Below are positions 46,301 to 60,486 of a DNA stretch of 64,000 bases, piece after piece (position 1 is the first letter of the stretch; each line of letters begins with the position of its first letter). The DNA is taken from the NCBI GenBank assembly GCA_016490735.1, contig JAEMWC010000006.1, positions 1,230,001-1,294,000 of the forward strand, given 5' to 3'. This DNA comes from Pachyseris speciosa. Lineage: Eukaryota; Cnidaria; Anthozoa; Scleractinia; Pachyseridae. The notes below the pieces were generated by a model, which did not search any database, was not told the DNA's origin, and was given only the letters and a program-made list of their open reading frames with translations. The position numbers were made by a program, and so were the translations under genes.

Positions 46301-49300
46301 GTTTTTATTACATTTTATTTTTGAGCACTGTTCCCGTTTTTGCTTTGGGAACGTTCCCATCTTGGGACGATTGTTCCTATTTGAAGTGGTCCTCTTAGCA
46401 TCAAAAGGAACAAACTGCTGTGAAAAATAGGAACAAAGTGTTCATTTAGAGCTAAAAAGAACCTTTTGTTCCTCATTTTTAACATTCAAAGGAACGTTTT
46501 GTTCCTCAAATGAGTGACTTAGGAACAAGTGTTCCCTATGGTATTGTTCCTCTTTTAATCATTTTGGTCTTTTTTATGCAGTTGAGGAACAATTCTTCCT
46601 ATTAATGCGTTCCCTTTTGGAGTAGCTGTTCCTTTATGCTGGCGTGAGGAACTTTCGTTCCCAAATGCTTACGTTCCTTTTTCTTGTAAAGGAACGTTTG
46701 TTCCTTTCTTTCGTCGTTCCTGCTTTGAAAATTGGTTCCTTTTCGTTCACTTGAGGAACAATTGTTCCCATTAATGGTTCCGTTTTGAATGAAATGTTCC
46801 TTTTTATGGGCACGTGGAACAGTTTGTTCCTAAACATCAGTTCCTATTTGTGCACGATGGTTCCTATTTAGAAAACGGCAGTTCCTTTGTGCATGTTGTT
46901 CAACAGAAACATTCTTCTCCTCTTGCCATCTATGTCAGTTTATTGCTTTTAAAATGGTAAAACGTTTGGTGTATAGTTTTAAGCTGGAAAAAACGCGAAA
47001 CACAGTCCATAACATATTTTAAAAGACATTTCGAGGCGCTTATTGACTTGTCCGGACAAGGTTGAACGTAATCGCACCAACGTCATATGTCACCTTAGAT
47101 TTGCAAGTTTAATTACGAATAGCACACACTGCCACGCCTGAGCAAGCGGGGGCAAGTCGGGGCAAGTTGCACAAAGCAGCCATTCTTTTTTTTACCGTCG
47201 CCTTTGTAGTTTGTTCACAATTTATGCAAGTGAAACAAACTGTGTGAATCACGCAGATGTCAGAGATGAACAAGAAAGGCAAGGTTGACTGGTCGAAAAT
47301 CGATGGCTCATCACCGAAACCGAAACGGCTTCACTTGGAAAAAGACGAAACAGATAGCTTGTATCACTGTCCAATACAAGTGTGTGATCACGATGGATTT
47401 AAAAGTCAACGCGGTTGCAGGAAACACGTGAACACCAAGCACAGTTGGTTCTTTTTCTTTGACGAAAAGCCCGTTGCAAGTACCAAAGAACTTGCCGATG
47501 ACGATAAAGCGAGCGAAATCGCAAAACCACCCGCCAGAGTATTGCCATCATTTTCGGTTTGCAGCCAAATTGGCGAATCATTCACGAAATGGTTGACTGG
47601 AAGTGGCGGTGGTTGCAAGAAAGATCGCGCAGCTCAGCAGATTGTCAAGAGGTGTTTCAAATTTCTCAAATTTTGCTGCGAAGACGAGGAGGAATTGAGT
47701 TTTGAAGTGCTGGACTTCAGCCTGTGTTCTCACAGTCTGTTATTCAAGTTTATCGATCACTTGCAGGACGAATGCAAGCTAGGACACGGTGGACGATTGG
47801 GCTACATTGATGCCATCTCTGAAATGATCGACTTCAGAAAAATCAATGGCGCCTCTGACGCAGTTCTCCGAAACTTGTCATCGACAGAATTGTACCTGAA
47901 AAGAGCTCGCAAGACGGTGGCAAAGATGATGAGATTGCAGTGGACACAAGATCTAGACATTGAAACTCTGGATGCTAGGGGGCACTGGGCAACCCTGGAA
48001 GAACTGTTAGAAGTGGTGACGTTTCATTTGCCTCGTTACGAAAACACCGTGAAGACGTGCAAGACAAGTCCGGGTCAAGTCAACCCGTCGGACTTAACAT
48101 TTGCCACGAAATTTGTAGCGGTGTATTTGTTCATCAAGGTGAAGGGGTCTCGCCCTATGACTTATCAGTACTTGACAGTCGACATGATTAAGACAGCCAA
48201 GGAGAACGGGGGATTTATCGACCAGAAAAAGTTCAAGACTGCTGGCAAGTACGGATTTGACTCGTTGATTCTGACCGACGCAAGCATGCAGGTGCTCGAT
48301 GGCTTCATCGATTTCGTAAGACCATTGCTGAAACCCCAGTGCGAGTTCGTTCTGGTGACGAGAAATGGGGGCCAACACAGCAAATTGGGCGATGTCATGA
48401 GCAAACTAGTCTTTGACGCAATCGGAAAGTACATTCACCCGACGCGCTATCGCCAAATCGTCGAAACGCAAAGTCTCAATCAGCTCACTAGCAAAGAGCA
48501 AAGGATTTTGTCGGAAGATCAGAAACACAGCTCAGCCGTCGCCAAAGTTCACTATCAAAAGCAGAGGTCGCGCGAAGTTGCTGCGAAGGCTCACGAGTGT
48601 CTGCAAAAGCTACAAGGTGCTAAAGGCTCCGAACTGGATAAGGAGGTGAATACGAGATTTCGCGATTCAACGTCAAGTTCTGCGGCACTGGCTGAAAGCG
48701 CAGAATCGAAAAGCGTAGTGCCCCCTGAGAGGAATGCCCCACCGACAAACCCATTGCGAATCCAAAGAAGTCAGCGCCGGGCGTTGAAATTTACAGCGTG
48801 CGAGGACGAGTTTCTCAAGGAAGGCATTGCTAAGCACGGATTTGGACAATGGACCGCTATTTTGAGAGATCCCGAGTACACGTTTCAAGAGGGCAGAACG
48901 GCAGACTCTCTAAAGAAAAGGGCGGGACTCAAATTTTCACCGGGGTCATGCACCTGAACTGAACACTTTTCTAAACGCCGAGATAAGTTGTTTTTGGCAT
49001 ATCTACTACTAAGAAAGCTTGTCGTGCTTCCTCGTGAAAGTAAAAACCAACAGCAGTCATTGATTAAGCAAAATGCTTGCCGTTCATTGAACTGAACTGC
49101 CACAGAACTATAATGATGTTTCTCTTACAAATTAAAGCGTGAGTTTAATGAATGTAATATATTATGTACTCTCTAAAGAAAAGGGCTGGACTCAAATTTT
49201 ATTAGCCAAAATAAACTATAACTAAGCCTTAAACGAGATCATTTTTGACTGAAAAAATACTTCGTTATAGTGTTCTGAGCCTTTCTGTGTCCGGGCTGAC

Positions 49301-52300
49301 TGCTGGCGGGTCTCTTTCGCTTCCTAGTGGAACTCTCTCTGAGCATTGCTTCTGATAGTGCGCAGTCGTCGTTTTCGCGGAACTGTCTACAGTGGCCACT
49401 CGTAATCGGCACGGGGGTCATGAACATTGCTTCTTCGTCACTGTTCTTTTCAGCTTCAGGGGAAGCTGGCGAAGCTTCCTCTAGGGTACCTTGCGTGGTT
49501 AAAATCACAGATTTTGGTGGTTATTTCAATAACACACCAATTTGGTGTCTTTGGCCTCGGATCCACTCAAAATCATCGCTATATATCATTTCTTGATGCA
49601 TTTTAGCCATAAAAGAGCGCAGAAAAAAATTTCAATTTACCCATTTTTTGACTAAAACCATAGAAAATTGCCAAAAACTTAAAATCCTTATAAATAAACG
49701 TCTTGGCCTTGTACCCACTATAGATCATTGCTAACTATCATTTCTTCATCCGTTCTTACCAGACACAAACCAAAACAGAAAAATCTTTAAAAGGTTGCCC
49801 AATTTTGACACAAATCCAAACATTTTTGAGTAGTTTTTGGGGCAAAAACGTAGCGTGGTTAAAATCACAGATTTTGGTGGTTATCTTAATAACACACCAA
49901 TTTGGTGTTTTTGGCCTCGGATCCACTCAAAATCATCGCTATATATAATTTCTTGATGCATTTTAGCCATAAAGAAGCGCAGAAACAAATTTCATTTTTT
50001 TCCATTTTTTGACCCAAAACCATAGGCTTACCCCTTAAGAAAATTGCCAAAAACTTGAAATCCTAATAAATAAACTTCTTGGCCTTGTACCCACTATAGA
50101 TCATTGCTAACTATCATTTCTTCATCAGTTCTAACCAGAGACAAACCAAAACAGAAAAAAACTTTAAAAGGTAGTCAAATTTTGACCCAAATCCAAATAT
50201 TTTTGAGTAGTTTTTGGGACAAAAATGTACCGTGGTTAAAATCACAGATTTTGGTGGTTATTTCAATAACACACCAATTTGGTGTCTTTGGCCTCGGATC
50301 CACTCAAAATCATCGCTATATATCATTTCTTGATGCATTTTAGCCATAAAAGAGCGCAGAAAAAAATTTCAATTTTTCCATTTTTTGACTAAAACCATAG
50401 GCGTACCCCTTAAGAAAATGGCCAAAAACTCGAGATCCTCATAAATGGTCTTCCTAGACTTGTACCCACTCTACATCAGTTGCTAACTATCATTTCTTCA
50501 TCCGTTCTTACCAGACACAAACCAAAACAGAAAAATCTTTAAAAGGTTGTCCAATTTTGACACAAATCCAAACATTTTTTAGTAGTTTTGGGGGCAAAAA
50601 CGTAGCGTGGTTAAAATCACAGATTTTGGTGGTTATCTCAATAACACACCAATTTGGTGTTTTTGGCCTGGGATCAACTCAAAATCATCGCTATATATCA
50701 TTTTTTGATGCATTTTAGCCATAAACAAGCGCAGAAACAAATTTCAATTTTTTTCCATTTTTTGACCTAAAACCATAGGCTTATAGGTAAACTGAAGAAG
50801 TGTTGATTTGAGATAAGAAATTGTACCACAATAAACCTTTGAGAATTGCTAACGAGACGCAAACAATTTGCAGTGACTTGTTTGTTTAGCTGCTTTCTAT
50901 ATCTCGTTGTGATTTATTCAATTCTTCATTCTGAACTGTAGAAGATTCTATAACAATGGAAATAGAATACATTAACATATGAGATATTTCCAGTTTTAAC
51001 TAGAAGTTAAATAATGAAAACATCTCTGTTCTCCGTGATATCCGTCAAATCTGCCCAAAATACAGATTTCTTACAAGAGGTTGAACTTCCAGTTTGATGT
51101 GGAAGCTCGACTGTTGTTAGTTTTTTCTTAAAGACGGTGGTTATCGCGGAGTTGATGGTGACCAGTCAGTAAAGATTTATTTAATACTTCTTTTTTAAAC
51201 TGTAAATATTTTTATAACAATGGGAATAGAATATATTATTATATTAGATATTTACAGTTCTTACTGGAAGTATTTGTTAATTAAGATTTCTCTACTCTCC
51301 GTGATATCCATCAAATCTGGCCGATCTAGAGATTTCTTACAACAGGTTGAACTTCCAGTTTGATGTGGAAGCTCGACTGTGTTCATTTTTTCTTGAACAA
51401 GGCGGATATCACAGCTTTGATGGCAATGAGCCAGGTCTGTCATTTTTGCACTTCTTTTTTGAAAACTGGTCGACATTCAGCATTTCTTTCTTAACATAGC
51501 AGGTTTCACGGATTTAGTGGAGACTGAACAGAAAAGGAACGTTTGGGCCTGTTTTTGTCGTGCCCTTAATTCAGGTGGCAAACCACACACTATCGCTCTT
51601 AAAAATAAATGCCAACTTCAATATTTTCCTCGAAAAGTATCCAAACACCGTTTTTACCTTTTGCCTTATTAGACAACACCACTATAACGAGCATCAAATG
51701 GTTAATTTCGAGATAAATTGAAAGTTTGAAGAGGAACAAAATTTTTGGGAAACGATCTATTACTGCCGGATTTGAACATGTTCTAGCATGATTTTGTCGA
51801 TGAAATTTAGGCTGTTGTATGTTTTCAGCATGGAGATTCTTAAAACGCTTTAGTATGTTTTTGTCATCCCTTAAGTGGCGTTTTTATTACATTTTATTTT
51901 TGAGCACTGTTCCCGTTTTTGCTTTGGGAACGTTCCCATCTTGGGACGATTGTTCCTATTTGAAGTGGTCCTCTTAGCATCAAAAGGAACAAACTGCTGT
52001 GAAAAATAGGAACAAAGTGTTCATTTAGAGCTAAAAAGAACCTTTTGTTCCTCATTTTTAACATTCAAAGGAACGTTTTGTTCCTCAAATAAGTGACTTA
52101 GGAACAAGTGTTCCCTATGGTATTGTTCCTCTTTTAATCATTTTGGTCCTTTTTATGCAGTTGAGGAACAATTGTTCCTATTAATGCGTTCCCTTTTGGA
52201 GTAGCTGTTCCTTTATGCTGGCGTGAGGAACTTTCGTTCCCAAATGCTTACGTTCCTTTTTCTTGTAAAGGAACGTTTGTTCCTTTCTTTCGTCGTTCCT

Positions 52301-55300
52301 GCTTTGAAAATTGGTTCCTTTTCGTTCACTTGAGGAACAATTGTTCCCATTAATGGTTCCGTTTTGAATGAAATGTTCCTTTTTATGGGCACGTGGAACA
52401 GTTTGTTCCTAAACATCAGTTCCTATTTGTGCACGATGGTTCCTATTTAGAAAACGGCAGTTCCTTTGTGCATGTTGTTCAACAGAAACATTCTTCTCCT
52501 CTTGCCATCTATGTCAGTTTATTGCTTTTAAAATGGTAAAACGTTTGGTGTATAGTTTTAAGCTGGAAAAAACGCGAAACACAGTCCATAACATATTTTA
52601 AAAGACATTTCGAGGCGCTTATTGACTTGTCCGGACAAGGTTGAACATAATCGCACCAACGTCATATGTCACCTTATATTTGCAAGTTTAATTACGAATA
52701 GCACACACTGCCACGCCTGAGCAAGCGGGGGCAACTCGGGGCAAGTTGCACAAAGCAGCCATTCTTTTTTTTTCCGTCGCCTTTGTAGTTTGTTCACAAT
52801 TTATGTAAGTGGAACAAACTGTGTGAATCACGCAGATGTCAGAGATGAACAAGAAAGGCAAGGTTGACTGGTCGAAAATCGATGGCTCATCACCGAAACC
52901 GAAACGGCTTCACTTGGAAAAAGACGAAACAGATAGCTTGTATCACTGTGTGTGATCACGATGGATTTAAAAGTCAACGCGGTTGCAGGAAACACGTGAA
53001 CACCAAGCACAGTTGGTTCTTTTTCTTTGACGAAAAGCCCGTTGCAAGTACCAAAGAACTTGCCGATGACGATAAAGCGAGCGAAATCGCAAAACCACCC
53101 GCCAGAGTATTGCCATCATTTTCGGTTTGCAGCCAAATTGGCGAATCATTCACGAAATGGTTGACTGGAAGTGGCGGTGGTTGCAAGAAAGATCGCGCAG
53201 CTCAGCAGATTGTCAAGAGGTGTTTCAAATTTCTCAAATTTTGCTGCGAAGACGAGGAGGAATTGAGTTTTGAAGTGCTGGACTTCAGCCTGTGTTCTCA
53301 CAGTCTGTTATTCAAGTTTATCGATCACTTGCAGGACGAATGCAAGCTAGGACACGGTGGACGATTGGGCTACATTGATGCCATCTCTGAAATGATCGAC
53401 TTCAGAAAAATCAATGGCGCCTCTGACGCAGTTCTCCGAAACTTGTCATCGACAGAATTGTACCTGAAAAGAGCTCGCAAGACGGTGGCAAAGATGATGA
53501 GATTGCAGTGGACACAAGATCTAGACATTGAAACTCTGGATGCTAGGGGGCACTGGGCAACCCTGGAAGAACTGTTAGAAGTGGTGACGTTTCATTTGCC
53601 TCGTTACGAAAACACCGTGAAGACGTGCAAGACAAGTCCGGGTCAAGTCAACCCGTCGGACTTAACATTTGCCACGAAATTTGTAGCGGTGTATTTGTTC
53701 ATCAAGGTGAAGGGGTCTCGCCCTATGACTTATCAGTACTTGACAGTCGACATGATTAAGACAGCCAAGGAGAACGGGGGATTTATCGACCAGAAAAAGT
53801 TCAAGACTGCTGGCAAGTACGGATTTGACTCGTTGATTCTGACCGACGCAAGCATGCAGGTGCTCGATGGCTACATCGATTTCGTAAGACCATTGCTGAA
53901 AGCCCAGTGCGAGTTCGTTCTGGTGACGAGAAATGGGGGCCAACACAGCAAATTGGGCGATGTCATGAGCAAACTAGTCTTTGACGCAATCGGAAAGTAC
54001 ATTCACCCGACGCGCTATCGCCAAATCGTCGAAACGCAAAGCCTCAATCAGCTCACTAGCAAAGAGCAAAGGATTTTGTCGGAAGATCAGAAACACAGTT
54101 TAGCCGTCGTCGAAGTTCACTATCAAAAGCAGAGGTCGCGCGAAGTTGCTGCGAAGGCTCACGAGTGTCTGCAAAAGCTACAAGGTGCTAAAGGCTCCGA
54201 ACTGGATAAGGAGGTGAATACGAGATTTCGCGATTCAACGTCAAGTTCTGCGGCACTGGCTGAAAGCGCAGAATCGAAAAGCGTAGTGCCCCCTGAGAGG
54301 AATGCCCCACCGACAAACCCATTGCGAATCCAAAGAAGTCAGCGCCGGGCGTTGAAATTTACAACATACGAGGACGAGTTTCTCAAGGAAGGGATTGCTA
54401 AGCACGGATTTGGACAATGGACCGCTATTTTGAGAGATCCCGAGTACACGTTTCAAGAGGGCAGAACGGCAGACTCTCTAAAGAAAAGGGCGGGACTCAA
54501 ATTTTCACCAGGGTCATGCACCTGAACTGAACACTTAAGTTGTTTTTGGCATATCTACTACTAAGAAAGGTTGTCGTGCTTCCTCGTTAAAGTAAAAACC
54601 AACAGCAGTCATTGATTAAGCAAAATGCTTGCCACTCATTGAACTGAACTGCCACAGAACTATAATGATGTTTCTCTTACAAATTAAAGCGTGAGTTTAA
54701 TGAATGTAATATATTATGTACTCTCTAAAGAAAAGGGCTGGAATGAAAATGCCGCTCGGTTAGCAATTCAACTAGAAAGAATCAACAATGCAAATGCACA
54801 CCAACTAAAATGCAGTTGGAAACTGAACCATTTAATTATGAAAATTTGACTAACAGCTAGCTTGTGAACACACTGATCTACGGAACGCGTTTTTATAAAT
54901 GATCAAACTGTAATAAACTCTAATTTCTTGGACGCAAAAGCCCATTCTTGTAACTAGTTCTCATAGGTACATGTAGCGTTCTGATTGCCTAATTTTATTT
55001 ACTTAATGTGGGAAAGTAGCAAACTACTGGAAAAGACCACTCTACATTACGGCCTATCTTACGAGAAAAAACTGCTTTTACTTTTGACTAGTAATGTATC
55101 GAGTTAGAAGGTTCTGGGATTTTTTGACTGCTCGTTGACTGCTGGATTGCCTCTTTCGCTTCTTCTTGTTGGTAGTGCTAGCTCGAAGTAGTGCAGCAGA
55201 AACTGCGGAGTCGTCGAAGCTTGAATGAGGCATAGACGCACCACTTGTGCTCGGAAGAGGAGTCATGAAAATACTCTCTACGTCTTCCGTCTCATCTACG

Positions 55301-58300
55301 CCATTACACTGCTGAGTGATGAAAATACTCCCTTCCTCATCCGTCTCAGATACATGTTCCTGTACTCCCTCGGTCTCCGAACTGAGGACAGGCCTAGGCA
55401 ACACAGGCAGCCTTTTAGCAACGCTTGTGACCAGGTGCTGCTGCTCTTCCCTCAGCAGTCCAAGAGCGGTGCATACCTTGATTCGTTCTTGGACAGCCTC
55501 GGCGGTGTTGAAAGTGCCCAAGGACTTGTGATGCATTTTTAACTTGTCGCACAGGACCTTCATCCATTCTTTGACGTTAGTGCGAACCGTGGGATCGCTA
55601 CTGCTTTGATATTTGTCGCAGCAGTTCTTCAGCTCGACCTCGGTAGCTCTTAACCAGGTGCCTGCTCTTTGAGTGCTACTTGTTCGTCGCAGTGCTTCTG
55701 CAGTTGTCTTTGAATTGGACTTGGCGTCGCTGCGTCGGGGTCATCTGGCAACAGTTCGGCAATCTCGCTGCTGACCCCCCTCTCTGTCAGGTAAGATCGT
55801 CTTGCCTTATGTAGTTCACGTCTCCGCCGATTCTCGTCCTCCTTCTCTCTGACGCGCGTGTCCAAAATGCTGGCAATTTGTCTATGTCGCAGGGAGCCTG
55901 TGGAAGATAACCCAAGTGCTCTCCTCAAGTTACGAATGCACTGGTCGTCATCCGAGTCGACTGTATTGTCACTGCCAGCGTCAGCTGTTGTGCCTGTTGT
56001 CTCGCCTGTCTCGTCAAGAGTGTCAGTCCAGAAGTCTGCGAGAGGCAGCGTTCGTAAAGCGTCCTTATCCTCGTCTTTAAGAACGCCGTCACCGATGTGC
56101 TCTTCTCCCAAGCTGCTGTCGGAGCTTTCTTCTTGGTCCGTCGTCGGACGCGCTTTCGTCGAGGCCCACACAACACAATCCATGGAGTGTTTTCTGAGCC
56201 ACTCTGCTGCTTTCTTCCTTGGGTTAGGCAAACTCTTGAAGACGTAGTTCTTCAGCCTACGGTCCATTGCTGCTTGGTCCTCTGGCCCGAATTCAAGTTT
56301 CTGTTGCGCTGTTAAAAGCATCGGACGACGGTTAATGAATGACTTAGCTGTTTGGTACTTGATGTCACAGGCTGTATAACCGCCCTGCATTAGGATTTTC
56401 CAATCATCTATATCTAGTGTGGAAGGCCTCGCTTCGTCCACGAAGATTACTTCTGTGAAGTGATTGATCATGGCCTTATTGAAGACGCGCTGTTTAGTGA
56501 TAGTCGCTATGTTGCCATGATGTACCAGGCCTAGAATTGGTTGAAATAAGCTCGTCTTTCCACTATTAGCGGCACCAATAAGGCAAGGAACTTTGTCTTT
56601 GTATCTCTTTTGATTGTGATTCAAGAGCCTCAAGAAATCTTCGCAAAATTCCTCAATTTTAGCTTCTGTGAGGCTGTTTTCTTTCGTCTTTCGTCTTTCG
56701 TCTTTCGTCGTTCCTGCTTTGAAAATTGGTTCCTTTTCGTTCACTTGAGGAACAATTGTTCCCATTAATGGTTCCGTTTTGAATGAAATGTTCCTTTTTA
56801 TGGGCACGTGGAACAGTTTGTTCCTAAACATCAGTTCCTATTTGTGCACGATGGTTCCTATTTAGAAAACGGCAGTTCCTTTGTGCATGTTGTTCAACAG
56901 AAACATTCTTCTCCTCTTGCCATCTATGTCAGTTTATTGCTTTTAAAATGGTAAAACGTTTGGTGTATAGTTTTAAGCTGGAAAAAACGCGAAACACAGT
57001 CCATAACATATTTTAAAAGACATTTCGAGGCGCTTATTGACTTGTCCGGACAAGGTTGAACATAATCGCACCAACGTCATATGTCACCTTAGATTTGCAA
57101 GTTTAATTACGAATAGCACACACTGCCACGCCTGAGCAAGCGGGGGCAAGTCGGGGCAAGTTGCACAAAGCAGCCATTCTTTTTTTTACCGTCGCCTTTG
57201 TAGTTTGTTCACAATTTATGCAAGTGGAACAAACTGTGTGAATCACGCAGATGTCAGAGATGAACAAGAAAGGCAAGGTTGACTGGTCGAAAATCGATGG
57301 CTCATCACCGAAACCGAAACGGCTTCACTTGGAAAAAGACGAAACAGATAGCTTGTATCACTGTCCAATACAAGTGTGTGATCACGATGGATTTAAAAGT
57401 CAACGCGGTTGCAGGAAACACGTGAACACCAAGCACAGTTGGTTCTTTTTCTTTGACGAAAAGCCCGTTGCAAGTACCAAAGAACTTGCCGATGACGATA
57501 AAGCGAGCGAAATCGCAAAACCACCCGCCAGAGTATTGCCATCATTTTCGGTTTGCAGCCAAATTGGCGAATCATTCACGAAATGGTTGATTGTGATTCA
57601 AGAGCCTCAAGAAATCTTCGCAAAATTCCTTAATTTCAGCTTCTGTGAGGCTGTTTTCCAAAATTTCTTTGAAATACTTTGGTTCTGGCTCTCTTGTTGG
57701 ATCGTACGAACTAAACGCACGTGGTGTAACATGACCAATGTCCTTGTCCGCGATCACATTCTCCAGGAAGCGACGCTCCTTGATTGACCAGCACTTGCCG
57801 TCGTTTACCTCAATCAAATTATAATCTACACAAAGTGGTCGAATGACCTCGCAGTGCGGGTTGGCTAGGATATCGATGACTTTCTTCATGTCCTTTAGGA
57901 GTCGCGCCTTGAAAGACTCGTTCGCCGCCAAACTATTAACGAACGCCTCCACCTCGCACTTATAGGAATAGGTGTACTTTGCCTTGTCGCATTTCTTGTA
58001 CACTTTTCCACCGTACAAAGCGTAGCCCAGCCTTTTCATTGCGATGCCAATGTCATTAACAAGTACTGTTAGTTTATCGGACAATCTTGCCTGTTCGTTG
58101 ACGATTTCATTCTCTCTTGGAACAGCCGAGCCGTCTAATTGGAAGCCGAACTGGTCGATGACCAGTTTTACATCTTCAAGTTTTCTCAAAGCCCACGAAA
58201 GACTGGAAGAGAACGATGGATCGACCAGACAGATCCGGACTACGTTCTCCGTGCCGCATTGGTCGAGGTCCACTGAATCGGCGTCCCCCACGAAACTTTC

Positions 58301-60426
58301 AAATTCATCACGAAAGCAATAGTTGTAAGACGAACTCACTAGGTCCTCCATAAACGGGTTCTTGTGGTCTTTAAGGACTTTGAACAGCTCTTTCATCGCT
58401 CCAGTCTCTTTACCCTCGTGGCAGGGGACCTAAAATCGAGACATATTTAACAAGTTGATTCCGGTTCTTTCATAATAACCAGCATTCGACTGGTGAACAA
58501 GTGATCAGTAATTTTCGGTACCGGGGAAATTCAACGTTAGTGTACTTTGAAATTCCAGGCTAAATAAAAGTTGTTGAATCTAACCGTTGGAATTATCTTG
58601 GGCAGTTACACGTTTACTTTAAAGCCTGCCTTTTGCTATGTTTTTTTTTTTTTTTTATTTAATGCCTTGTTATAAGGTAGTAAAAGAGTTATTACACTTT
58701 ATCACTGATTAGTGTTACTTATGTCAATTTTACGATTGGAATAAAGTTGTTACCTGATTTGCGAAGACATCCACGTTGCACTCCAGGAGGGCCCGGTGGA
58801 TAACAAGAGGACTACACGGTGCACCATTTGGCGTGGTCAGAGCGATCCAATAACTCACACATGGGCACAGCTTCTGATTTATGATTGTGGCGTGACTTGC
58901 AACCCATTCTTGGCTTGTTGAATTGCCGTATTGACTCGAATCCGAAAATTCGTCTGCATCATCGCTCCCCTCTTCCTCGACATGCGCCTTTTTCCTGCTT
59001 CGTTCTTTCTTTAGACTTTGCGAGCTAATGGCGCTGAAAAAGAATGCGACATTCTTCATGCCTGCGAAATAGACGAAACAAGCTATATTATTCACTGAAT
59101 CTGCATCAATTAATTCCACCCAAACAACGACAGAAAAGCTCGACATTTTAAACAGCACACACATAAACAAACCTTGCAGAGCTTTATCACAGGCATCTCT
59201 AGTTCGACACACGCCATTCCACGCCCATTCCAAAACTACCGGGCTCAAGTAGCACAACGCAGCGCTTTTTATCGTCCTGCTGTTTAGTTGACGGCATGGA
59301 TAACGAGCCCTCTGCATCTTGAACGACAATGTAAGCCCTGAAACGTGTTTTTCTTTTATAGAGAGAAGACTTGTGAAGTTCCCAGGAATATTTATACCAC
59401 ACAAAATGCAATCAACAGAAGACGCAGTTGTTTGTTTTAAATGGCCAATTGTGACACGCTATCAGTTCGCAGGTGCTGTCCAGTGAAATTTCTAGACGAC
59501 TTTTCTTGCTACGTAATTTTCATGTCAATGCCATTTTTCGTCGCACTGGTCAGCTATGAAGAGCTCTTTCACAGCGAACAATAAAGTAGGTAACGAAGCA
59601 ACAGTGACATTTTTAATCAGCCAATTGTGACACGCAATCAGTTCTCAGACTATTTACAGCTACTTTTGTAGACGAATTTTCTCATCCGTTACTTTCCCGA
59701 ATTTAATTTTTGCTATTAATATTTGAGCTGGTCAGCAATCAACAGCTATTTTACACCAAATAATAAACTCGATTAACAAGCCACAATGACGGTAAATTCG
59801 TTTGAGAGGAAGTTAGGAAATACTGTCTACACATGGTCCCAGTGGGGGCTAACAACAACATCAACCAGAACTAATGGGGCAAGCGAAAAGAGTTGAGAAA
59901 ATATCATATACAGCGGCGTGTTTTCATCGTGTATTACACAATTATCACGACTCATGTTAAAAAGAAAACGAACAAGGATAAATGAACTGAGACAGTTCTC
60001 ATCTTGATGTTGGGGAAGGTAGAAAAGTGACAAGAAAGTGTCAGTGATTTTTGAAGAAAGATGTAACGTTTTCTATTTCACCGCAAATGTAGGATGTGAT
60101 TCAATAAAAACAGTTGAAACAGAATATAGAAACCAGAGATAAGTAGAATCTTGTATTTCAAAGCCAATCGATGAAAGCGCAAAATGTTATGGTTAAGTTT
60201 TACAGAGAGATATCAAAATGAATCTGAACGTTTTCACAAAATCCGTGAAATCCGCCTTTTCCGCCGTGTTTAGTAAAAAGGTGAACTTAACTGCTCATCA
60301 GCACTGGAAGTTTCCACGGCATGTTTTTTCCCATTAATGGCGGAAAGGACGGATTTGGCGGATTTGGCGGATTTCTTTTTAAGTTTGATTTAAAACATCT
60401 CTTTAAAACTGTAAGTATATTATAAG

Positions 60427-60486
<60 letters not shown>

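Larger units (their letters stand above)
46166..51756 (+). mobile_element. Crypton-like element A with tyrosine recombinase
   Basis: CTATTA occurs at 46160-46165 and 51757-51762. Inside these are an 18-bp inverted pair with one mismatch (46166-46183, CGTTTCCCAAAATTTTTG, and 51737-51754). Contents in order: GTTCC array, recombinase gene, truncated helicase-gene end on the minus strand, four tandem units of about 370 bp, then a two-fold repeat. Short flanking direct repeats suit recombinase-mediated insertion. Boundaries are my inference. Confidence 0.5.

Noticed and set aside
46634..46837. 67-aa minus-strand frame, repeated at 52213
   Set aside because: It is simply the GTTCC array read as codons. 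No start context or conservation beyond DNA identity.
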